From positions 42,444,720 through 42,508,719 of the forward strand of contig CM046000.1 in the NCBI GenBank assembly GCA_025175895.1: a stretch of 64,000 nt of DNA, given 5' to 3'. Positions within the stretch are counted from its first letter, which is position 1, and every line of letters starts with the position of its first letter. The notes under the pieces are model-generated. The model was not told the origin of the DNA. It made no database searches and worked only from the letters and a program-made list of their open reading frames with translations. Positions 33,490 to 46,106 of this stretch are shown piece after piece. Made by a program: the position numbers and the translations under genes. Origin of the DNA: Wurfbainia villosa (lineage: Eukaryota > Streptophyta > Magnoliopsida > Zingiberales > Zingiberaceae).

Positions 33490-35716
33490 TGTATGTAATA
33501 TATTAGAGATGTCCTAAGGCAATTGCCTTATGGTTATACCATTTATTTGATAAATGAAGGTTCACTTTTTGAGTATACATGTTTTCATGTATTTGATTGG
33601 ATCTTAAACTCATTTACTGAATGTCCGCAATATGATTCACAACATGAGAGAATTTGTAATTGGATCACAACTAATGAGTATCTCTACATGTGTAATTGTC
33701 GTGTATTGTAATTATCCATAGTCGATGAATTGATTGATTCGAACACCATCGATTCTGTTGAAACTAGCACGAGGTATAGTCTTTGGTTTATCCAAGCAGT
33801 TGTTTCTCACTGGCTGGTGACATTGGGATGTACGGAGTTGATCGTGGATGCTTGTTATGGTAACTAGTTCATTGGAGTGACTAGCTATAAGACTTCATAT
33901 GGTTCTCTATATATATGGATATGTCAATGATGTTCTTACTACAGCTTAAGTGCGATGTTCCTTCAAATTGCGGTATTCAAGTCATCTTGTTCATGAAGAC
34001 TTATGCTTTGACATCTTAAGCAAGCTTCTCGGAAGAGATGTGGACCTGGGATGATTCGAAGTGGCCGAAGGTGTTTGAATAGCCTACAGAGGATTCACCG
34101 CTCCTTGCGAGGAGATGTATACCCTATAGCCTCTCATCGGATTGTTACTAAAGTCTTTGGCCAAAGCATTACATGTTTAGAGGTTGGTACTTTTCTATAC
34201 ATGTGAAGTAACTAGAATTCGGAGGAAGAGGAAGTAATACTTGGCTAGGTGTGACGTAGTAAGCCTAGTGGGGACTAACACAATAGACCATGTCCTAAAC
34301 CAAGTGGGTAAAAGATGAGTCAAAGGAATGGGGCACGATTCATTGTAGTTGTTGAAGGGTTTCAGAAAAGGTTCTTGGAACAACCGTTGATTTTATGGTT
34401 AATTGGGGATCATGATGTACTACAAGGTGTCACTCATGATAGTTCTATAACTAATGGTTAATTATAGGCAGCCAACATAAACCGGGAACCTATTTGGTCA
34501 CATGCACAATGAGCGTAATGTGAAGGATTTAAAACGAGATTGAAAATAGGATTCTTTGATCGATAGAGACTAGGTTTGGTTGGACCAAACATTGAGCGAG
34601 TATGAAATGGTTTCAGTCGCATCGGAAGCATGGATGGGCTGAGTCTTATGAAGACATAATGGATGAACCAAATTGGTTTGGTTCTAATCCAATGGTGGAA
34701 AATAAACCAAAGTGGTTTGGTTTATTTTAAATGAATGAACCAAAGTTGGTTCTGTTCATTTTAACTTAAAGTAGACCAACGCAATTTGGTTTATTTTAGC
34801 ATAAGTTATTGGAGCAGGTTAACGGATTTTGGTTATGAACCAATAACCGTTTGTAGAATGTGTTCTCTGTAAAAACACAACTTATGGGTTTTGTGAAACC
34901 CTAATCACTAATCTTGTTGTGTGGTAGCCCAATCCTCCTTGGAGAGGAGTTGCCACCCACCTTGGAGAGGAGCTGCTGCCCATCCCCTCTACTACTGTCC
35001 ATTGGTGTTGCCACCACCTCCTCCTCACTGCCGACCACCCACCAGCCACCGGCGACTCCTTTGGCCATCCTCCCTTGGCCATCGATGACCAAGGAGCAAC
35101 TGACCATTGATTAGCCGACCATCTATTCCACCACAAACAAGCTATCTAGTTTCTGGAAAGCTTGTTGTTCTCCTCGTGGAGAGGTCGTTTGGTCAGTGTT
35201 TTATGCTCCGACAGTGACCTACTTGTCGGGGATTGGTTCTCCGGCAATCCTCATTGGTGGAAGGTTAAGTTTTCGTCAAATGGTTGACGAAAACTGCTTC
35301 CAACAAGCGAGTTTGTGAAACTCATTTTTGGGATCCGAATTTTGATTTGGATTGTGATCGTCTCTCGGATTACATTGTCTTTGACTCGAGGCTAGTGACT
35401 TTTGTGAAGATGAGGCTTGTGATTTTGTGAAGCTATCCCGACGATACTCTGCATGGATACGGATAGAGGCGATTCTAGCGAGGGTCGCTACGGTTGATGT
35501 CATTCTCTCTATACGTGATCCGTCAGGTATACTTAGTATAAGTTTCCTTTTATTACAAAATTTTAAATAGTGATTATGTCTACACGTTGTATCCTGCATG
35601 CGTGTGATGTGTGTGTTGTAATAAATTAGATTTATTGCTTTTATTGCTTCCGCTGTGTGCATGTTTACGAAACATGTTCAAACATACACTCGCCGCGGTG
35701 CCGGGGAAACCCAACA
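33490..35716 (+). repeat. 3' LTR of C-2 (family C)
   Basis: 2227 bp, start TGTATGTAATATATT, end CCCAACA. The TATA region is degraded (CTCTGTAAAAA near 34866). The motif block is at 34672-34800 and the GC-rich block at 34915-35125. Confidence 0.92.
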
Positions 35717-35721
35717 GTTTG

Positions 35722-35979
35722 TGCCCTAGCTAAACTATCATTACACATTTTCCAAGATAATACCTCTTCCCTTCCTTCACCAAAATGAGTTAGCAATTTT
35801 ACTAGGCTAGTTTAATTTGTCAATTCCTCTCGTTCTCTTTACTAATTATAGGGGAAGTGGATTTCGTTTCATCTTCTTCTCGAGATGCTTTATAAAAGAT
35901 GAGTTTCTTTACTTTTCTTGATGTACACCCATTTTCTTTACATGGAATCCACCAAACATCCTATTTACCTAAGTATTGA
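35722..35979. other. Old-layer DNA right of C-2
   Basis: Pyrimidine-rich intergenic or intron-like DNA. The first ~70 bases extend a short open frame from left of C-2 that soon stops. Nothing else is recognised. Confidence 0.4.
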
Positions 35980-36057
35980 CACTTATTATACTTCAAACTC
36001 ATAAACCCATTCCACAGCGACTTCAGCATACTAACCGCTATCTTCAAGGAGTCCTCT
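35980..36057 (+). pseudogene. First segment of a second interrupted unknown ORF
   Basis: The frame opens after TGA 35977-35979 and runs into the chromovirus insertion. A possible splice acceptor (CATTCCACAG, ending 36017) lies inside. Across the CCTCT/CTTCT target duplication the frame continues at 49896. The product is unknown. Confidence 0.5.
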
Positions 36058-36726
36058 TGATGGAGTCAGCGATGTTCTTGATGATCCATTACACATAATT
36101 GAAGGTCCAACTACAAGATCTAGAGCTAGAAAGATGATGGAAACACTAAATATGTTAATTGAAGATTCTAAGACAAAAGAAACAATTGAAGCGGATTTGA
36201 CCAAGAGCGAATCATGTGGTTTATTCAACCTAATTCAAGCTATAAATGAGCTTAATTAGCCTCCAAGTCAATTCTTGATTTAATTCTAATTTTTAGGCTC
36301 AATTGCTATACTTATTTGTGTTGTAATGGTGACTTAAGGCCAATATATCTATGTAGTCTACTTAGGCCTTTTCTGAATGGGTTCCTTTTGACCTTTTGGA
36401 TTTTCAGATCACCCTAAAGCTATAAATAAAGGGGGTGGTGGCCACACATGAAATCTTTGGTTATTTTCAATATATATCATGGCGAGGCTCTCACTTGTTG
36501 GTTCTCCATTGAACTAGAACTTATCATGGCAATCCCTTATGGCATTCAAAGACTTAGCAACCTCAATCCCAAGGTTGTGGTGTCTTCCATCTTCTATATC
36601 ATGGTTCGTGCTTTCTAAGCATTGGGTCGAGACTCTTTCCATCCATCTTATTGATTTAGACTTTCCTTGTTTCTTCATCAATTTGTTGTGGGTTCTTGAT
36701 ACTTTCTTATTATCGGGTTCACATCA
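36058..36726 (+). repeat. 5' LTR of the chromovirus
   Basis: Starts TGATGGAGTC and ends TTCACATCA. The first ~200 bp keep an open frame ending at TAG (36258-36260), matching the C-terminal pol residues encoded in the 3' LTR. TATAAATA is at about 36420-36427. Confidence 0.88.
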
Positions 36727-36728
36727 GT

Positions 36729-36741
36729 TAGTATCAGAACC
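36729..36741 (+). other. Primer binding site of the chromovirus
   Basis: TAGTATCAGAACC, two changes from the tRNA-iMet site TGGTATCAGAGCC, two bases after the LTR. Confidence 0.8.
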
Positions 36742-37632
36742 AAGTTCTTTCTAAATCTATTTGGTTATCTTTTCTCTTGTACTCTAATCTTTGTGATACT
36801 ATTCATCTATTTTTCTTATCTTTTCATATTTTTTTCTTAATATTCGAATCTTTGCAAAAAAGAAGAAGAAATTATTTGCATTTTTTGCTATCAAAAGAAA
36901 AAGAAAAGATGTGGTGATTTTCAGCAAAAAAAAAAAGGCAAGAAGAAGAAGAAAAAAAAATAGAAAGACGAAATTAAAAAAAATTGGGAAAAAATTAAAA
37001 AGGAAACAAAAGAAAAGAAAGACAAAAAGATAGAAATACTTCTCCAATTAACTTTAATCTTTCAATTCTACATATTTCTTTAAGTGCTGCCTAGATTCAA
37101 TTCTGGCAAATTTCTTTCAGAACTTATTTTATCCCTACCTTTAAATTCAACATTTCCTTTAAGTATTGCCAAGATTAAATTCTAGCACCACCTGCCTAGA
37201 TTAAATTCTATCAAATTTCCTTTCAGCACTTATTTATCCTTACCTTTCAATTCTACATTTTCTTTAAGTTTTGCCAAGATTAAATTTTGGCACCACTTGC
37301 CTAGATTAAATTCTCACAAAAGTCAATTCAGCACTTATTTAAAGTATCTTTATCTTTCAATTCGGTATTTCTTTATGTTCTGCAAATATTTAATTCTGGC
37401 ACCTGCTCATATTTCATTCTCATAATTTCTTTTCTGCACTTAATTCATGTTTATCATTCTACTAAGTGCAATTTTTTTTTTTCAATTCCCATCTTTTATC
37501 CTCATCCTTACTCCATACCCTTGAAAAATTTCTATTAGTCAACGAATGCTTATAGGTATTTGCCACAATTCTAAGTTCTTTAAAGAACTAATCATAGTGA
37601 GTTGAGTGATTGAGTTACAACATATTGTTTTA
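36742..37632 (+). other. Chromovirus leader
   Basis: Noncoding. It holds a long A/G-rich stretch (36853-37035) and four loose repeats of TCTTTCAATTCTACATTT...GCCAAGATTAAATTCTGGCACC type (37050-37400). The antisense 82-codon frame at 37047-36799 is low-complexity and is not a gene. Confidence 0.65.
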
Positions 37633-38924
37633 ATGGCGACCAGTAGCGACGAAACTAGACTGGATGAATAATTTGAGAAACGTGCCTTGAGACAACACTT
37701 GGATCATATGGAAATAATATTTAGTAAGATCTTAGACAAAATGGAACAACAAGATGCTGCAATTACTAGATTACAAAGGAATCAGTCAGTAGAGTTCCTA
37801 CACAAAGGGCAAGGCATCAAAATCATGTCACAAATGAAGATGAAGACGGTGTTTCTGAGGATATTGATGATAGACCTTCAAGTAATAGATCCGGTCATGG
37901 AAGAATTGTTAGCTGAAGATGAAGCTTCGATGAGCATATTTATAGAAACTTAGGAAACATCAAGATAAAAATTCCATCATTTTTAGGAAAAAGTGATCTA
38001 GACACGTATTTAGAATGGGAAAAGAAAGTGGAACTAGTATTCGATTGCCACAATTACTCTGAAGAGAAGGAAAAACTTGCAGCAGTTGAGTTTATTGATT
38101 ATGCTATTATTTGGTGGAATCAAATTATTCTAACTAGGAGAAGAAACGGAGAGAGACCAGTTGACACATGGGATGAAATAAAATCTCTCATGCAGAAGCG
38201 GTTCATTCCATCACATTACTATTGATTTATACCAACATTTGAAGAGTTTAACCCAAGGATCTAAAAGTGTGGAGGAATATCATAAAGAGATAGAGATTGC
38301 CATGATTCTGGCAAATGTGGAGAAGGATTGAGAAGCAATGATAGCAAGATTTTTTCAAGGATTGAATCCAATAATTGCAAATATAGTGGAGTTGCAACAT
38401 TATGTCAAGATTGAAGATATGGTGCATATGTCCATGAAAGTAGAAAGGCAACTCAAAAGGAAGGCTTCAACCAACCATGGTCATTGTTCAAGTTCATCCA
38501 CATGGAAATCTAGCTGGAGCAAAAGAGATGATAAAATTTTTTCTAAGAGTAAGACCAAACATTCAAAGAATAAGGATGAAAGTTCTACTTCATTCAAAGG
38601 TAAAGAACCTACACAAACTATGAGAAATAGAGATATCAAATGCTTTAAGTGCTTGGAAAGAGGTCATATTACATCACAATGTCCAAACAAAAGAGTAATG
38701 ATTCTAAGAGAAAATGGAGATATTGAAACTGACAATGAGTCAGATGATGATAATGGCTTGTCACAATTATTAGAAAGTGATGAAGAGGAATATATGGTTG
38801 AGGGTGATGCCCTTGTCACTCGGCGTGCTTTAAATGTACAAGTGAAAGAAGAAAATGAGAACAATGATACAACATCTTTCATACTTGCTGCCACATTAAA
38901 GACAAGGTATGTAGTAAGGTTATA
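37633..38924 (+). pseudogene. Chromovirus gag
   Basis: ATG at 37633 is followed by an in-frame TAA at 37669-37671. The region then has an amphipathic stretch, a frameshift near 37805 and the retrotransposon-Gag domain (about 37955-38450). That domain keeps its conserved YLEWEKKVE, WW and FIPSHYY landmarks but is split by stops at 38224 and 38328. A CCHC knuckle CFKCLERGHITSQC lies at 38640-38681, and the acidic C-terminal tract at 38720-38800. Gag forms the particle and binds RNA. The frame shifts near 38905, before protease. Confidence 0.88.
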
Positions 38925-40792
38925 GATGGGGGTAGTTGCACTAATGTAGCTAACACTATCTTGGTTGAGAAATTAAGCATGCATAGTACTAAACATCCTA
39001 GACCATATAAATTACAATGGTTGAATGAGTGTGTGGAAGAGAAGGTCAATAAGGAAGTGTTAGTGTCATTTTCAATTGGTAGGTATCTTGATGAGGTGCT
39101 TTGTGATGTAATGCAAATGCATGAAATTCATTTACTTTTAGTTAGGCCATGGCAATTTGATAGGAGAGTCATGCATGATGGGTACAAAATAAGTATTCTT
39201 TAATAGTGCATGGGAAACGAGTCACTCTTGTACCATTTACTCTGAGGCAACTATATAAAGATCAATTGAAAACAAAAAATGATAGTAAAAAAAAATGTTT
39301 GCAAGAAAAAAAAAGAATGGTATGAAAAAAGAGAATGACTAAAGAAAAACAAGTGAAAAAGGCCAAAAGTGTGAAAAAAGATTAAATAAGGATGAGAGGA
39401 GTGGAGAAAAGAATAAAAAATAAAAAGAAGAAAACATTAAAAACAAGAGAGGAAAAGAGAGCTTTATGCAAAAGAAAGAGAGAATAAGAGAGCTTTTTAT
39501 TCTCAATAGCCAATGATTTTTTTATTATATAAGGAGCCTTGTTTCAACACTGACCATCTTAACTCTACTCTTCTTATTGTTGATTCTCTTTTGTAAGAAT
39601 TTGAAGATGTATTCGCTGTTGAGATTCCTGATGGATTGCCACCACTTAGGGTAATAAAGCATCAGATCGATTTTATCCATGGAGCATCCATTCCTAATCG
39701 GCCAGCCTATAGGAGCTATCTTGAGGAAATAAAGGAGCTTCAACGGCAAGATGAGGAGTTGATAAGAAAAGGATATCTAATAGAAAGTTTGAGTCCTTGC
39801 GCGGTTCCTATTTTTCTTGTGCCTATGAAGGAAGGAACTTAGAGAATGTGCGTGGATTGCAGAGCTATCAAAAAGATAACAGTAAAGTATCGTCATCCTA
39901 TTCCTAGATTAGATGATATGCTAGATGAATTACATGGCTCTTGCATTTTCTCTAAAATTAATTTGAAGTCTGGTTATCATCAAATTTGTATGTGTGAAGG
40001 CGATGAATGGAAAACTTCTTTCAAGACTAGGTATTGTTTGTATGAATGGTTAGTCATGCCATTTGGGCTAACTAATGCACCTAGTACTTTCATGAGATTA
40101 ATGAACCATGTTTTTCATGCTTATATTGGAAAATTTGTTGTATTATATTTTGATGACATCTTGATTTAGAGCAAAAACTTAGATGAACATCTTAATCATT
40201 TACAAAAAGTTTTACTTGTTTTGCGAAATGAAAACTTGTATGAAAATCTTCAAAAATATTCTTTTTCCACTAATCAAATTGAGTTTCTTGGTTATATTGT
40301 TAGTGCTAAGGGAATAGCAGTTGATGAAGAAAAGGTGAGGGCTATTCATGAATGGGCAACACCAAAAATGATAACTGAGGTACGTAGCTTTCATGGGTTG
40401 GATAGTTTCTATAGAAGATTAGTTAAGAATTTTAGTACTCTAATTGCACCCTTAACTTAAGTGGTTAAAAATAATGTTGGGTTTCATTGGGGTAGTGAAA
40501 AAGATTTGGCTTTCAACTTACTTAAGGAGAAGCCAAGTTCTGTGCCATTACTTGCATTACCTAACTATACTAAAACTTTTTAAATTGAGTGTGAAACCTC
40601 AGGAATAGGTATTGGAGCTGTGCTAAGACAAGAAGGTCAACCACTTTCTTATTTTAGTGAAAAACTTAACGGAGCAGTTTTAAACTATCCAACTTATGAA
40701 AAAGAAATGTATGCCTTGGTGAGGTCTTTAGAGACTTGGCAACATTACTTGTGGCCGAAAGAGTTTGTCATTCACACCGATCAAGAATCATT
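38925..40792 (+). pseudogene. Chromovirus pol, first part: protease, RT, RNase H start
   Basis: Protease has IDGGSCTN at about 38922-38945 and a following LVRPWQFDRR stretch near 39143. A Lys-rich linker (39230-39500) is normal in this group and partly scrambled here. RT runs about 39630-40460. The motif usually read FSKIDLKSGYHQ has Asn instead of the catalytic Asp (near 39957), and YFDD is retained at about 40147. Stops occur at 39841, 40168, 40458 and 40581. RNase H begins near 40580 and keeps YFSEKL and WQHYLWPKEFVIHTD. It is then cut by TR-GAG-2 at 40793 after the TCATT target. Confidence 0.9.
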
Positions 40793-42444
40793 TGTTGGAG
40801 ATTTGAGGCCGCTAGAGGGGGGGTGAATAGCGTTGAATTCGTGTGTAGATGGAATTCATTCGCGATCGGCTCTACAAAACTCGTTATGTGCAGCGGAATA
40901 GAAATAATAAAAGCAATAACGAAAAGATACAATCACAAACACAAAGATATAACGTGGTTCGGAACCACACGGTTCCTACTCCACGGATCGAGCTCTAACG
41001 AGCTCTAGCGACGCCAATGCAATCACTAATCAATAAACTCCTTCTCGACAACAAGTCGGAGGCGGAGAAACCTCGTACAAACGTTTACAACAATAAACGA
41101 AAGAAATACAAGCAAATACAAAGGAAATGTAAAGAACACTTTACAAACTAGGGTTTTGAGCGCTTGCTTGTTGGTTGCTTGGATGAGCTTGAAGAACCCT
41201 GAAATGCACCTGCAAATCGCCTTCAAATCGCCTCACCAAAGCTCCCAAAAATCTAATCCCGCAATCTCCATGAACAACTCCCTTTTATCCTGCGTCGGGC
41301 TGGATTTCCGCCTATCAGTCGACTGCCATAAGTCCCCAGTCGACTGATGCCACTGTTGTCGTGAGACAATGACTCAATCCACATTAGACAAGTTCCAACG
41401 GGACTCTTGGCGATCGCCAACATGGTGGTGAACTAGCGATCGGCCGGCCTTAGCGGGATCGATATCGTCGTGAGACATCGATTATTGCTCCAATGAGCGA
41501 TCGCTGCGAGCGCCTTCGGCTCTTAAACGGCAGTCGAACTCAAGTCGACTCACGGCAGTCGAACCGTCCATAATGTCAGTCGACTGCCAACCTCAAGAAT
41601 GAGGTTTTAACCCAAGTATGGTGCCCCCATACTTGCTAGACCACCCTTATCCTAGACCTAAGCCTTCTAGCCACCTATATCAGCCTCACGCCTCTCGGAT
41701 CCCTCCAAGTCATCCATGACTTGTTCATCCATCGCGCTAGCCTCCAGGTGCTTCCCTCGGCTATGTCATGCTAACGGTGTCTACACCGCCAAGGCACATT
41801 GGACTTACGCCGCCAAGACTCCGCTTGGACTTTACGCCGCCAATATCAATCCCCTTTGACTTCCCAAATGCCAAGACTCAAGCTTGGACTTTCCCTTGCC
41901 AACCCATGTTGGACTTTCCATGCCAAGACCCATGCTTGGACTCTCCATTTGCCAAGACCCATGCTTGGACTTCTCATTTGCCAAGACCCATGCTTGGACT
42001 TCTCATGCCAAGTACTCAAGACTTGGACTTTCCCAAAAGCCAAGTACCCATGACTTGGACTTTCCATGCGCCAAGTGTCCCACTTGGACTTTTCATGCCA
42101 AGTACCCATGACTTGGACTTTACCAAATGCCAAGTGTCCCACTTGGACTTTCCATGCCAAGTACCCATGACTTGGACTTTACCTTGCCAAGACCCATGCT
42201 TGGACTTTCCCATAATCACATGGTCAACCCCAGTCAACCATCAAGGTCTTCCTCGAGTCAAACTCGAGTCTGGTCAAACATGACCCGGGTCGATTGCTCC
42301 AACAATCTCCCCAACATATTAACCGACATTAATGTCAAACATCAATGCCAAACCACTTTGTCAAATCCCTTTGTCAAACATCAAAACATCACTCGAGTCA
42401 AACTCGAGTCTGGTCAATCGTGACCTGGGCCGATTGCACCAACA
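40793..42444 (-). repeat. 3' LTR of TR-GAG-2
   Basis: 1652 bp, minus strand TGTTGGTGCAATCGG to CTCCAACA. It has a C-tract plus TCTAGCGG near the end and TATA-like GGATAAAAGGG at 41290-41280 (minus). The palindrome block is at 41310-41580, with a GCGATCGC-type cassette at 41411-41520. An array of CCAAG...CTTGG units lies at 41870-42215. Several plus and minus ORFs over that array are repeat artefacts. Confidence 0.92.
41870..42215 (-). repeat. Degenerate tandem array of CCAAG-CTTGG units
   Basis: About eleven units of 26-34 bp. Each contains CCAAG, a 6-8 base spacer and CTTGG, so each can form a short stem-loop. Consensus is GCCAAGACCCATGCTTGGAC. The same array is at 47254-47600 in the other LTR. 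Three units at 41920-42000 are almost perfect copies. Confidence 0.85.
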
Positions 42445-44342
42445 ATCTCCCCCTTTTTGATGTTTGACAAAAACCAAACAAATCATCTGAGTTAGACCAC
42501 TAACTCAAATCCCTTACCAATTATCCCAAATTGGTAAACACTCTCCAAATGTTCTCCCCCAAACATTCTCCCCCTTTTTGACTAACATCAAAAAGGTTTT
42601 CTCTCCAAGGAGGTCAATGTCTCATGTCTCAATGAGATCTTACAATCTCCCCCTTGATCCAAAAATAAATACCTAGGATGCCTACCATCTTCCTAGTGAT
42701 AAGTCACATATCACTCAAGAGAGGCAATCCTATACTCTCTCCCAATTTCCAAATTGGGTATAAAAAACCCATCAATTTTCCAATTGATGTCACTCTCCCA
42801 ATAACTTCTCCTCTTCAAGGAGAAAAACACATCCATCATCCCAAGATGGATACCTCCCCCTAAAGGCTTGTTCCCCCTTGACCATTGCACCAACAATGTC
42901 CTTGGGAAGCCCCTAAACCAATAGGAACTCTAAACCATCAAAATTAAGGTTCTAAGTTCAACATAGAACTTTCACTCACCCTAAATTTGTTACTTTGACC
43001 TAACACAGCTCCTAATCCATATCCAATGGATTTTCATCCTTTATAATGCTTCCTAAAGCATATCCTAGGGTTAGGAGTGATTAGAAACCTTTTCCATACC
43101 TGAACACGGGCTAAACAAACCTTGTTAACCCGAAATCAGACTCGAAATGACTGATCGAATCACGATGTCGATCATTGCCACCCATCATTCGATCGCCACA
43201 TAGGGCGATCGATAAATCTTGAAAATCTCGATTTTCAACTATTAGAAATGAATTTTGAAAATTCATAACTAATTATATGTAATTCGAAAAATCGTGAAAA
43301 TTCATACGTATAATACTTATGACAAACACAATGGGCGAAAAATATTTGAAAATTATTTTACCCATAAAATAGTGAGTTTGATACAAAACTCAAAACCATT
43401 GAAATTTTCAATGTTTTGGCCCTATTTTGTATCAACTCTATCAATGGTGATTGCTATCAAAAGATAGACTTCACCAAGGTTTTTCAAAATGATTTTAAAA
43501 TGTTTTCAAAACCTTATTTTGGATCATATTCCTTGGGCTCTATGCACATGACTTGTACACAAGCTTTCCCAATGATCCACAAATGAAACAAGATGAGTTT
43601 TAGTTCATCTAGATGCAAAAACTATGCACCTTGAACTCAACTCATATCCTAGCATCTCACATGTATCTAAGGTGTATAAATACACATACATGTCAATTGG
43701 ATGTGAGATGTGGGTTTTATTCATCCTAATCTAGGGTTTCATGCATTCTTTAAGGCAACCCTACTTGATTCCCTTATAAATGGGACTTCAAGTCATGTCA
43801 TAGTCCTTAAATCAATTTCAATCACATTAATGCATGAAATGATCATGGCATAATGATAGCAAAAATTAAAACATGGCCAATGATCATGATGTCATGATAT
43901 GTGATATAAACTAAAAATTCATGACATTAACCTAAACCCTAAACATGATCATGACATTTTATATGATTAAAACTAAGCATGATGTCATGGCATGTTATAT
44001 GGCAAACAAAGCATGGCATATAAAATATATAGGTATAGTAATACCTAAATTTTAATATTAATTGCCATTTCATATAATTAATTATATTTTGCCATATTAA
44101 CCTAATCTCCCTAGTGTGCCAAAAGCCCAAAATAGCACACTAACACTCTAAATCCTAATTGTGCCAATTTGATCATTTTATCAAACTTCATAACTAACAT
44201 TGGCACATCCTAAAATCTTTTAGGATTATAATTCAACCCTATTTCCAAGGTATCCATAACCTTGAAAATAACCTAAAATGCCACCTTTATCATGGTTGAG
44301 TTAACTACTCATCCACTCAAGGTTGGCACATCCTAAACCCAC
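42445..44342 (-). other. Noncoding 3' internal region of TR-GAG-2
   Basis: AT-rich, with no pol motif in any frame. The PPT abuts the LTR (minus AAAAAGGGGGAGATTGT, about 42460-42445). Further PPT-like AGGGGGAGA tracts occur near 42555-42580, 42645-42655 and 42857-42875. Confidence 0.7.
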
Positions 44343-46052
44343 CTAGCATGAATCAATCACGCTCTTAGGAACCCAAAACCGATTTGAGCTCCTAGGGTTA
44401 ATTAGGTATTCCTTAGGGATAACCTCCCTAGATACCTTCCTAATGACCCTCCTAGGCTTGTTAGCCTTGGTCATTTGGGTCTTACCTAGGTTGACTCTAG
44501 GGGTAACTCCCCTTGCAACCTTCTTAGTGGCCACCCTAGGTTTCCTAGAAACACTAGCCACTAGGCACACCCTTTGGTCAACTCTAGGGATAACCTCCCT
44601 ATTGACCTTGGTCTTCCTAGACCTAGTCAATGTTCCATAATCTAATGGAACACTATGGTAAGCTACCTTAGGCTTAGGTTTGTGACTCAAACCTTGCTTG
44701 CCCTTGGTTGACTTTTGACTCTTAGGTCCTTGGTGTTGACTTTGACTTTTGGACCTTTGACTTTGACCATTAGATACTTTAAATTGGTTTTGTATATTTC
44801 TAAGGGTCTTTTCAAGTTTTTCAAGCCTTGACCTCAAGACTTGATTTTCCTTTTCTAATTGCCCAATTTTAGAATTTTGATCTAAATCTTGGGCATTTGA
44901 CTTCCTAGGCATATGCCTAGTCCATTTAGGGTTTAGACCTAGGTGCTCTTGCACCTTTCTAATTGTTTCCCTAGGTAAAATTGATCTTGAGTTATTTGAC
45001 CTAGGTTTGTCCTTAAATAAGTTGTTTTTAGGGACATTAGTCCCAAATTTCTCCCTATTTCCTACATGGACTCTCTTAGCTCCTAAGCAAAAATATTTAT
45101 TCCTATTAGCATGCTTTTCATAAATTGCAAGAGAATTAACGTTCCTAGCATGCTTTTTAGCATTTAAATTAGAAGATGCATTACTAAAATATACCTTAGG
45201 GTTTGCCCTAGAGGCTCCCCCTACTTGTGTAGCTCCTTCTTGCCCCTTCTTCTTCCCTCTTGGGCATTGACTCCGGTAATGTCCCGGTAGCCAGCATTTG
45301 AAGCAAATCACTTGCTCCTTGCTCTTTTGCGTTGAGGCACCGGTCTCCTTGACTTTTGGCACGGGTGGAGTCTTCTTAACCCGTTTAGGACACTTACTCT
45401 TGTAGTGTCCTTTCTCCCTACACTCAAAGCATATAATATTATTTTTATTATTAAATTATATGTTTGAGTTACCTAGGTTAATGGAGACCGGAATTGGACT
45501 TTGGGCTTCTTCATCTTGACCGGATGTCGAAGCTTCTGCATCTTGACCAGAGGTTGAGACATCTTCTTTATTTTGTTCCGGCTCCGGTGTAGATGGTCTC
45601 TCCCCCTCAAATATAAAAGTGGATGCTTCTTCCACCTCTTCTACTTCCTTCTCCAATCCGGAAGTGGATGCTTCTTCCTCTTCTTCTTCTTGGACCGATG
45701 ATGAGTTTTCATGGAGCTTTGCCACTTGGCTCCATAACTCTTTAGCATCTACATAATTACCTAACATACACAAGATATTGTTAGGCATTAAATCAATTAA
45801 AAATTTTATCACCTTATCATTTTTCTCGGATGCTTGAACTTGCTCTTCGGTCCATCTCTTCTTTTTGAGGAATCCACCTCTTGGTCCTCTTGAATATTCA
45901 AATCCATCCATCAAAATGGACCATTCCTCAAAGTATCTCATCATAATAAAATCCTCAATTCTTCCCTTCCAAGAATTGAATCCTTCTCGTCCGTATAGAG
46001 TGTAGGGCACCGGTGTGTTGATGTCCCAACCTAATTGATCTTGGACTTCCAT
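44343..46052 (-). pseudogene. Copia gag of TR-GAG-2, one in-frame stop
   Basis: One frame of 569 codons plus stop from ATG 46052-46050 to 44343, broken only by TAA at 45458-45456 (codon 199). The N-terminal Gag domain has WKGRIEDF and the W-rich stretch. An acidic Ser/Glu/Thr segment follows (about 45690-45470). Two CCHC knuckles come next: CFECREKGHYKSKC (about 45427-45386) and CFKCWLPGHYRSQC (about 45305-45264). After them lie a predicted coiled coil near 44880-44790, a basic region and the C-terminal IPKEYL and FWVPKS motifs shared with TR-GAG-1. If the TAA is read through or is recent, the protein was nearly intact. No pol follows. Confidence 0.9.
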
Positions 46053-46106
46053 CTTTTACCCTCTAGCGTCTTGCTCCCGGTTGTTAATCCGTTGAAGAGC
46101 AACCTT

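Larger units (their letters stand above)
25148..35716 (+). mobile_element. Copia element C-2 (plus strand)
   Basis: A structurally complete Ty1/copia element: LTRs 25148-27369 and 33490-35716 (2222 and 2227 bp), primer site 27371-27383, leader, gag-pol 29805-33416 and a PPT-like AAGCGGGAG just before the 3' LTR. Perfect TSDs GTTTG lie at 25143-25147 and 35717-35721. A family B solo LTR occupies 28490-29573. It lies head-to-head with C-1, their 5' LTRs 541 bp apart. Many stops show that it is dead. Confidence 0.93.

Noticed and set aside
25050..35790. Third split ORF across C-2
   Set aside because: The frame is open for only about 50 codons in all around the GTTTG target; too short to support.
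36799..37047. 82-codon Phe-rich antisense ORF
   Set aside because: Reverse of an A/G-rich leader tract; low complexity only.
41870..42215. CRISPR-like array
   Set aside because: Units are degenerate, contiguous and lie in both LTRs of a retrotransposon; no spacers.
41768..42423. Overlapping ORFs of 60-171 codons on both strands, repeated at 47100-47747
   Set aside because: They cover the CCAAG-CTTGG tandem array of the TR-GAG-2 LTR; open frames arise from the repeat and are not conserved as one frame.
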